Source of the DNA: Anaerolineales bacterium
Lineage (GTDB): Bacteria > Chloroflexota > Anaerolineae > Anaerolineales > UBA4823
Length of the DNA stretch: 47,120 nt
NCBI GenBank assembly: GCA_016932955.1
Contig: JAFGBV010000132.1
Location: 1-47,120, forward strand
Reading direction: 5' to 3'
The position numbers and the translations under genes are program-made. Below are positions 41,797-47,120 of the stretch, piece after piece. The notes below the pieces were generated by a model. The model did not search any database, had not been told where the DNA came from, and saw only the letters and a list, made by a program, of their open reading frames with translations. How positions within the stretch are numbered: the stretch's first letter is position 1; each line of letters begins with the position of its first letter.

Positions 41797-42828
41797 ATGC
41801 AAAAAAATCGAAACTTCATGGTAGCGCTGCCCATACTGGCAATCGCCTTTTTCGTTGCGGCTGGGATCGTGCTGATCCCGGTCTTACGCCCAAAGGAGCC
41901 CCAACCCTTACCCGAGGGCTGGCGGGTCATCCGCCCGCCGCATGAGGTCTCTGCGCTGGCAATCCAGGGGGAGGTGCTGTGGGCAGGCGGCAGAGACGGG
42001 GTTGTGGCGATTGACCGGGAGATGGCGACCGTGATCAGCACACTCGAATGTGATGTTCCACTCACCTATGTGCAGGACTTGCTGGTTGACAATGAGAATG
42101 TGCTCTGGATCGGTCACCCGGAGGGATTGAGCCGCTATGATGGCGAGGAGTGCGAAACCCTGCAAGAAGACGATGGTCTGCCAGACCGGCGTGTGAACAC
42201 ACTATACCAGGACAGCAGCCAGCACCTTTGGATCGGCACTTGGGGGGGAGCCGTACAGGTGGGTGATCAGGGATGGCAGGTTTACACGACCGCAGACGGC
42301 TTAGCCGATAATATGGTCAACGTGATCCTGGAAGACAGCCAGGGCGATCTGTGGTTTGGATCTTACGTGGCGCCGCGCGGCGGGATCAGCATCTGCCGGG
42401 GGGGTGAGGTGGAACCCGGGGCGTGTTCTACATTTTCTACGAGCAACGGCCTGCCACATAATAACATCACGGATATCATTGAAGACCGGCAGGGAAATGT
42501 TTGGGCGGGCATGGGCTTGTTGGATCGCGGCGGGGCGGTACGCTTCAACCGCTCGGAAGAGGGCTGGGTGATCGCGCAGACCTTGACACAGGCAGACGGA
42601 CTGGCTGGGAAAAAAGTGCGCTCGATCTTTGAGGATCAAGACGGCGTGCTGTGGTTCGGGTCGGAGTACGATGGGGTAGCGCGCCTGGTGAATGACGCGT
42701 GGGAGGTTTTCACCACAGAGGATGGTCTATCCAGTATGGAAATCAAGGTGATGCTGCAGGATGCAGAGGGCAATCTATGGATGGGCACTTTGGACGGCAT
42801 TACCCGCATTGCTAACGGGGGGAAATGA
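41797..42828 (+). CDS. Membrane-anchored sensor beta-propeller (two-component propeller repeats)
   Basis: 343 residues. The ATG at 41797 follows GGAAGGA; the frame is open to a TTG at 41770. An uncleaved signal anchor (about 8-30) precedes six or so propeller repeats with the Reg_prop pattern, for example LWIGTWGGAVQV, DLWFGSYV, VLWFGSEYDGVARL and LWMGTLDGITRI, interleaved with VYTTADGLADNMVNVI-type linkers. Such propellers are usually the outer sensor of hybrid histidine kinases; here no kinase follows. It lies 23 bases after the Fbp-type ABC operon and is probably part of it. The protein would be displayed outside the membrane. Confidence 0.88.
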   Translation: MQKNRNFMVALPILAIAFFVAAGIVLIPVLRPKEPQPLPEGWRVIRPPHEVSALAIQGEVLWAGGRDGVVAIDREMATVISTLECDVPLTYVQDLLVDNENVLWIGHPEGLSRYDGEECETLQEDDGLPDRRVNTLYQDSSQHLWIGTWGGAVQVGDQGWQVYTTADGLADNMVNVILEDSQGDLWFGSYVAPRGGISICRGGEVEPGACSTFSTSNGLPHNNITDIIEDRQGNVWAGMGLLDRGGAVRFNRSEEGWVIAQTLTQADGLAGKKVRSIFEDQDGVLWFGSEYDGVARLVNDAWEVFTTEDGLSSMEIKVMLQDAEGNLWMGTLDGITRIANGGK

Positions 42829-42863
42829 GAAAAAGGTCGGGAACAAAGATCACGCAGATTTTA

Positions 42864-42872
42864 TGCTAAAAT
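42864..42872 (+). promoter_or_regulatory. Possible extended -10 promoter
   Basis: TGCTAAAAT (TGn-TAAAAT) 79 bases before the ATG at 42951. No matching -35 is seen; GTTAAC palindromic bases follow at 42874-42879. Confidence 0.3.
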
Positions 42873-42950
42873 GTTAACGTTGCGCAATCCTGGACAGGGG
42901 GGAAAGCGCGCCTGCTCATAATTAACCGAATGAGTTCAGAAGGAGATAAG

Positions 42951-44789
42951 ATGGGCTTTCAAGAGATAGAAGAACAATACGCAGCCTTACGCCAACAGCT
43001 TGATCAGAGGCAGATCTCGCCGCAGACTTTCCATGCGGCAGTCAGCCGTTTACGCGTGCAAGGCCCGGATGGCATGTGGTGGCAGATGTGCGCGGAGGAT
43101 GGAGCATGGCTCCGTTGGAACGGAAGGGTATGGGTACCCACGCCGCCGCCGCAGGTCTCTGCGCCAACACCAGGGGCAGCAATGCCACGCCCTGCGCCGC
43201 AGGCTCCCAGACCGCCTGCAGCGGCAGCAGCGCCGATGGCAGCACCACAACCCAGGCGGGCAAAGCCAGCACGGGCGCCGCAAAAACCACCCGAGAGCCT
43301 GGTTGAACTGGGGTTGCTGATCCTGCGTGGGATGTTTAAAAGCTTCTTTATTAAGCTCCTGTTCGCCTTTTTAACCCTGATCTTCGTTTGGGTGTTGCAC
43401 ACGTACCTATTAGTTGGCCCGAATGGGGGCTTTTTCCCGGGGGTGAGCCCGGTGCTGGACGCAATCCTGGCTTTGCAAGGGCAGATGGCATCGGGAACGC
43501 TGTTCTGGGGGATGCTGTTCGGGCTGATCTCGATGGTGCTGGCGCGCGTCTGGCAGATGGGGCCGGCAGGGACAGCCAAGATGGTGATCAGCACGCCGAA
43601 ATGGCTGGTTTCTTGCTTCCAGCAAACGAGGATGGTATCGCTGCCAATATTAACCGGGAACGCCGCTATTGCGCTGATCGTGGGCACAGTGATCAACAAT
43701 CGGCCAATCACCCTGCTACTGGTACTTGCCAGCCTGGGGGCGATCATCGCCCAAAACACCAGCCTGCCGGGGGTGGTGGCGCGGCTGGCGTGGTCGGATG
43801 CGCAGCGCTTGCTGGGCAAGAAGCGCCCATACCATCCCGGCTGGACGGGGTCGGCGGTGGTGGGGCTGGGGCTGGGCTTTCTTGCGGCAGCCATCCTGCC
43901 ATTTGTGCCGTACTGCGGGCTTGGCGGGGCTTTCTTCTTGATCGGGATAACGGGATTGACGATTTTCCTGCTGCTGTTTGGGAAGCCCAAAGCAGGCGCA
44001 ACGCTGATGGTTCTCTTGCTGGCGTTCTCTCTGCTGGCTGCGCCAGCGCTGGCGGATGATGGCGGCTGGGAAGAAGCAGGCGGCACACTGGGAGACTGGC
44101 TGCAAAGCCAGGGAGCAGTACAGGCCATTGTGCAAGGCTTACCGCCGGCTGCCGCGGCGACATTTTTGGGCTGGCTGGCAACAACGCTGGGGCAGAGCCT
44201 CTCTACAGTATATGGACCTGGGATCAAGGACATCAAGCCGGGGGACCTGACGGCTGCGATCCCAACTGCATTGGGCCTGAACAACCTGGCAAACCGGTTA
44301 GATTTGATTAATGATCAATTGGGCAAGGACGGTTATTATGTACGCAACTTCTTCCAGGGCGACCCAACCCTGATCGTCCAGGGGTTAGATGGCCTGGGCG
44401 GGATCATCTGGGATGAGACGGCCGGGCGCTGGACGGGATCCAAAGGGATCACCTGCGAAGGATATGTAGATGTCACTTTTGACAAGGTCAAGGATGCGGT
44501 ATCCCAGCAGTTCCCTGGGGCCAAGGTGCAGAGCATACTCTTCGAAGAGAAGTCGAGCGCAGATCCTAAAAGCTGGGGCGATTCGATCGATGCACTGAAC
44601 TCCGAAAACCACAACCTGATCAAGGTAACCCTGCCGGATGGCTCGGAATGGGCAGTGGACTTTCACCAGCATAATTCGCATATTATCGACTCGCGCGCGC
44701 CATCTATCCTGCGTCCGTGGAAAGATGCCAAACAGGAGTGGGTGGATTACCTGGGCAAGAACGAGTTCACGGAAAGTGTTGTGAAATAG
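42951..44789 (+). CDS. Polytopic membrane protein with internal signal-peptidase-like site and papain-like C-terminal domain
   Basis: 612 residues; ATG at 42951 after AAGGAG. Domains in order: N-terminal helical/Trp motif (1-62, ISPQTFHAAVSRLRVQ then DGAWLRWNGRVWVP), Ala/Pro-rich spacer (63-110), six to eight membrane helices (about 125-365), and C-terminal domain. The last helix ends in APALA (364-368) followed by DDGGWEEAGG, exactly like a signal-peptidase I site. The same junction is conserved in the paralogue at 45281. In the C-terminal part, Cys502 (ITCEGYV), His554 (ENHNLIKV) and Asp570 (EWAVDFHQ) have the order and surroundings of papain-fold toxin or peptidase triads. I infer that this domain is exposed outside and possibly released. 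The family is not one I recognise by name. Confidence 0.7.
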   Translation: MGFQEIEEQYAALRQQLDQRQISPQTFHAAVSRLRVQGPDGMWWQMCAEDGAWLRWNGRVWVPTPPPQVSAPTPGAAMPRPAPQAPRPPAAAAAPMAAPQPRRAKPARAPQKPPESLVELGLLILRGMFKSFFIKLLFAFLTLIFVWVLHTYLLVGPNGGFFPGVSPVLDAILALQGQMASGTLFWGMLFGLISMVLARVWQMGPAGTAKMVISTPKWLVSCFQQTRMVSLPILTGNAAIALIVGTVINNRPITLLLVLASLGAIIAQNTSLPGVVARLAWSDAQRLLGKKRPYHPGWTGSAVVGLGLGFLAAAILPFVPYCGLGGAFFLIGITGLTIFLLLFGKPKAGATLMVLLLAFSLLAAPALADDGGWEEAGGTLGDWLQSQGAVQAIVQGLPPAAAATFLGWLATTLGQSLSTVYGPGIKDIKPGDLTAAIPTALGLNNLANRLDLINDQLGKDGYYVRNFFQGDPTLIVQGLDGLGGIIWDETAGRWTGSKGITCEGYVDVTFDKVKDAVSQQFPGAKVQSILFEEKSSADPKSWGDSIDALNSENHNLIKVTLPDGSEWAVDFHQHNSHIIDSRAPSILRPWKDAKQEWVDYLGKNEFTESVVK

Positions 44790-44800
44790 GGAGAGCGACC

Positions 44801-45253
44801 ATGTCCGCAAAATCACAGGTTGAATTAGAAAAGCAATTGGAGCAACGCTGGGAGCAAGTGAATGACGGTACGCTACAAGCGAAACAAGCCTTTGGGAACC
44901 TTGAGGATTGGACCATTCAACTGGGAGAGCGGAAAGCATTTCTCCATCCAGAGCTCAAGTTATGGATGTGGTTCGACCGCCTGCACAATTACTGGACCTT
45001 TGCCCAATGCGGGACGAACGAGGCGATACTGATCACGATGGGGCGCTTAGCAGGGATCAAAAAACTTCCCCAGGCCGGCGCGGTGGACGGTTGGTGCGTG
45101 TACTTGCAAGGGAAAACCCTGCAAGGCCCCGTGCCGGTTAAGCACCTGCGGCACTGGATCGAGCACCAGCAGCTACCGGATACGATCCAGGTCTGGAGCC
45201 CGCGCGGCACTAACTGGCTGGCGCCGGCGGAGTTTCTATCCCTGTCTCCGTGA
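44801..45253 (+). CDS. Small soluble protein with GYF_2-like C-terminus
   Basis: 150 residues; ATG at 44801, 11 bases after the preceding stop, with GGGAGAG upstream. The N-terminal half (1-95) contains a helix and a Trp-rich stretch (LKLWMWFDRLHNYWTF) that echoes the Trp motif of the flanking membrane proteins. The C-terminal part (about 97-150) has WCVYLQGKTLQGPVPVKHLRHW and later SPRGTNWLAPAEFL, the pattern of the GYF_2/DUF4339 domain thought to bind proline-rich sequences. Both neighbours carry Pro-rich spacers, so it may bind them. Its place directly after a possible toxin-like gene also allows an immunity or chaperone role; neither is shown. Confidence 0.7.
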   Translation: MSAKSQVELEKQLEQRWEQVNDGTLQAKQAFGNLEDWTIQLGERKAFLHPELKLWMWFDRLHNYWTFAQCGTNEAILITMGRLAGIKKLPQAGAVDGWCVYLQGKTLQGPVPVKHLRHWIEHQQLPDTIQVWSPRGTNWLAPAEFLSLSP

Positions 45254-45280
45254 GAATGATCGAAAGATACAAATAGCGCA

Positions 45281-47120
45281 ATGAACTTCCAGGAAGCAGA
45301 ATACCACTACCGTCGATTAAGGCAACAACTGGCAGCGCGGCAAATTTCGCCACAGCAATTTGCCGCGCAGGTGGCAAGGCTGCGCGTGCAAGATGCTCAG
45401 GGGGCATGGTGGCAGATGCGCGCCCAGGATGGCACCTGGCTGCAGTGGAACGGAAGGGCATGGTTGCCGGCGTCGCTTCCCCAGGATGGGATGCGTGCGC
45501 CGATGAAGCCTGTCGAGCAACCCGCTCCACCACCCTCCCAGCGACCATCGCAACCACCAGTCCCGCCGCCACAAGGTTATGCCATGCCACAACCAGCGCC
45601 TGCCGCGGCGCGACCGGCGTCTGTTCCCCAAAAACCGCCGCGCAAGGCTCCCAAGCCGCCAAAAAGCCTGGCGGAATTATTGCTGTTGTTGCTCAAGGGC
45701 TACATCAAACGCTGGTTCATCCGGCTGCCGCTGGCGCTGGCGGCTTCGCTGCTGGTTTGGGTGGTGCACACCTTTCTGCTGGTAGGGCCTAACGGTGGCT
45801 TTGCGCCTGGCACTAACCGCATCCTGGATCTGGTGCTGGCTTTGCAAGGCCGCATGGTGCAGGGCACTTTGTTCTGGACGCTGCTTTCGATGCTCGTTGC
45901 CTCCTCCCTGGGCAGGATCTTCCGCACGGGGCCGATCAACACGATCCAACGCGTCATCGCCACGCCGGGCTGGGTATTGCATTCCTTCCAGCAGTCGCGG
46001 CTGGCAGGCGCAGCGATCTTACTGGGATGCGGGGCAACGACGGTGCTCGCAGGCGTGATCCAGGGCAACCTGCTGAACAATTTCCTGCTCAGCCTGCTGG
46101 TGGTTGGCTCGCTGATCGCCCAGCGAGAGAGCTTTCCGGGGCTGGTGGCCAGCCTGGCATGGTCGGATACGCAACGGTTGATCAAACCGAAGAAGACGGT
46201 GCCTTTCCAACTGGCGTGGGTGGGGGCAGGGTTATCGGGCGCGGCGCTGGGATTCTTATGGGCTACCCTGCTGACTTTCTCGCGCTATGCGCCGTACTGC
46301 GGTTGTGCCAGTGTGTTGCTCTTATTAGGAATCATGGTCGCGCTAATCGTGGTGCAGAAGAGTAAGCCGGCGCTGGGGGCAACCTTGCTGCTGCTGGCAG
46401 TGGTCGGCGCAACGGCATTTTCGATCACCCCGGCGCTGGCAGATGACGGGGGATGGGAAGAGGCAGGCGGGGATATTGGCTCCTGGGTGCAGAGTGAAGG
46501 TGCGGTCAAGGCAGTTACGATGGGGATTCCTCCCACGCTGGGCGCAGGGATTGGGGTGTTGATTGGCCTGGGATTGAGCACGTTAGGAATCACATTACCC
46601 GGAATCCCGGGATTGGAAACTGGCGGGACGAGCATTCCGGGCAGCGAACCGCCCAGCGAGACTCCCGCTAAGCAGGAGGAGCCCAGCCCCGAGGGGCCGC
46701 CGCCAGAGGGTGTGATCCTGGACGGACGCCAGGCGATCGATGCGCTGTTGCAAAGCGGGCGGATCAAACCGGTGCCACAACCGAACGGGACAATCCGCTA
46801 CGAGCCGGTCAACCTGAACGCCGGTGGTGATCTACGCGGCATCTGCTACACCAGCACACCCGATGGTCTGCTGGGCGAGGGCGATGTGGTGATCCTGCAC
46901 GAAGGCGGGCCAAGCTTGCGGCCTTCGGTAGAGCCGCAAGAGCCAGCAGTGGCGCCTGAACCACCCGCCCAGCCGCCGGCAGATGTGGAACCGGTGCAGC
47001 CGCTCAAGCCTGAGGAGCCCGTGCAGCCACCCAAGCCCGAGGAACCCGTGCAGCCACCCAAGCCTGAGGAGCCCGTGCAGCCACCCAAGCCTGAGGAGCC
47101 CGTGCAGCCACCCAAGCCTG
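45281..47120 (+). CDS. Paralogue of the 42951 membrane protein, truncated by the window end
   Basis: At least 613 residues, no stop before the edge. It begins MNFQEAEYHYRRLRQQL and aligns with the 42951 protein throughout the N-terminal motif (DGTWLQWNGRAWLP), Pro-rich spacer, membrane region and TPALA-DDGGWEEAGG junction (cleavage predicted after residue 387). The downstream part diverges: a Gly-rich hydrophobic stretch, a Pro/Glu spacer, a small domain (about 483-548, RQAIDALLQSGRI and GDVVILHEGG) and then tandem VQPPKPEEP repeats. The start has only a weak ribosome-binding site. A duplicated export/anchor module with differing C-termini suggests a family that displays variable domains. Confidence 0.75.
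   Translation, partial: MNFQEAEYHYRRLRQQLAARQISPQQFAAQVARLRVQDAQGAWWQMRAQDGTWLQWNGRAWLPASLPQDGMRAPMKPVEQPAPPPSQRPSQPPVPPPQGYAMPQPAPAAARPASVPQKPPRKAPKPPKSLAELLLLLLKGYIKRWFIRLPLALAASLLVWVVHTFLLVGPNGGFAPGTNRILDLVLALQGRMVQGTLFWTLLSMLVASSLGRIFRTGPINTIQRVIATPGWVLHSFQQSRLAGAAILLGCGATTVLAGVIQGNLLNNFLLSLLVVGSLIAQRESFPGLVASLAWSDTQRLIKPKKTVPFQLAWVGAGLSGAALGFLWATLLTFSRYAPYCGCASVLLLLGIMVALIVVQKSKPALGATLLLLAVVGATAFSITPALADDGGWEEAGGDIGSWVQSEGAVKAVTMGIPPTLGAGIGVLIGLGLSTLGITLPGIPGLETGGTSIPGSEPPSETPAKQEEPSPEGPPPEGVILDGRQAIDALLQSGRIKPVPQPNGTIRYEPVNLNAGGDLRGICYTSTPDGLLGEGDVVILHEGGPSLRPSVEPQEPAVAPEPPAQPPADVEPVQPLKPEEPVQPPKPEEPVQPPKPEEPVQPPKPEEPVQPPKP
46994..47120 (+). repeat. 27-bp tandem repeat encoding VQPPKPEEP
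   Basis: Units start at 46994, 47021, 47048, 47075 and 47102 (last one cut by the window end). The unit begins GTGCAGCCACCCAAGCCTGA. The third and fourth copies are identical; the first two differ by a few bases. It encodes an extended Pro/Glu stalk and is prone to copy-number change by slippage. Confidence 0.95.

Noticed and set aside
43004..44284. A 426-codon minus-strand frame opposite the 42951 membrane protein
   Set aside because: It is the antisense shadow of a high-GC gene with conserved paralogue on the plus strand.
46994..47120. CRISPR-like array at the window edge
   Set aside because: The 27-bp units are contiguous without spacers and in frame, so they are a coding tandem repeat.
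1..47120. tRNA genes, rRNA, integrases, IS elements
   Set aside because: No cloverleaf with a T-arm GGTTCGAAT-type core in intergenic space and no transposase or integrase motif was seen by reading; a tRNAscan or ISfinder search was not possible.

Overview
The window looks like part of a moderately GC-rich chromosome of an Anaerolineae-type Chloroflexota bacterium. This rests on indirect signs: lipoproteins with TEEPAA- or EVV/VEV-rich linkers after the lipobox, LacI-controlled sugar ABC operons, a polyphosphate glucokinase, and many Trp/Pro-rich membrane proteins of unknown function. No rRNA, ribosomal protein gene or other taxonomic marker is present, so the assignment is inference. I found no tRNA, rRNA, CRISPR array, prophage or intact insertion sequence.

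Layout. 1-1955: a leader with perfect hairpins, then a methyltransferase/HAD-hydrolase pair (+). 1959-10322: one leftward sugar operon, read from a consensus promoter at 10322-10294 whose start is covered by a 34-bp palindrome (probable LacI operator). Order: LacI regulator, binding lipoprotein, two enlarged permeases, an unrecognised possibly GT-B-like protein, galT. 10408-16544: a surface-signalling island. It has an AAA-type ATPase with a PhoB-type winged helix (-), and then, divergently (+), a small membrane peptide, a lipoprotein-receptor/kinase-like fusion, a DUF4349 lipoprotein and a YfbK-like vWA lipoprotein. The last two are each preceded by 11-bp-period TGTCAA direct repeats (Pho-box-like). 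16606-20356: purB (+) behind a candidate 120-nt structured leader RNA, then a methyltransferase and purA (-). 20544-27433: a response regulator-GAF-PAS-GGDEF-EAL protein, a tandem Nudix protein, and an isoleucyl-tRNA-synthetase homologue that has lost both HIGH and KMSKS (all -). 27534-35294: an eight-gene rightward operon with a consensus promoter, an operator-like palindrome and a strong terminator. It holds a membrane-anchored DtxR-type regulator with two FeoA-like domains, FeoB split into G protein and channel, a second DtxR-FeoA regulator, a ketopantoate-reductase-like protein, an ABC-2 exporter pair and polyphosphate glucokinase. 35314-38211 (-): Hsp20, methyltransferase and MurJ. 38276-42828 (+): an Fbp-type ABC importer and an orphan sensor propeller. 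42951-end (+): two paralogous polytopic membrane proteins flanking a GYF_2-like protein. Both paralogues have an internal signal-peptidase-like site followed by a conserved motif. The first ends in a domain whose Cys/His/Asp layout resembles papain-fold toxins or peptidases; the second runs off the window.

How the genes work together. The LacI operon imports and processes a galactose-containing glycan. The Feo operon combines ferrous iron uptake with two metal-responsive regulators. The surface island reads as an envelope sensing module. The best candidates for undescribed biology are the catalytically dead IleRS paralogue, the 42951-47120 membrane-protein family, the 10408-16544 island with its 11-bp repeats, and the purB leader RNA.
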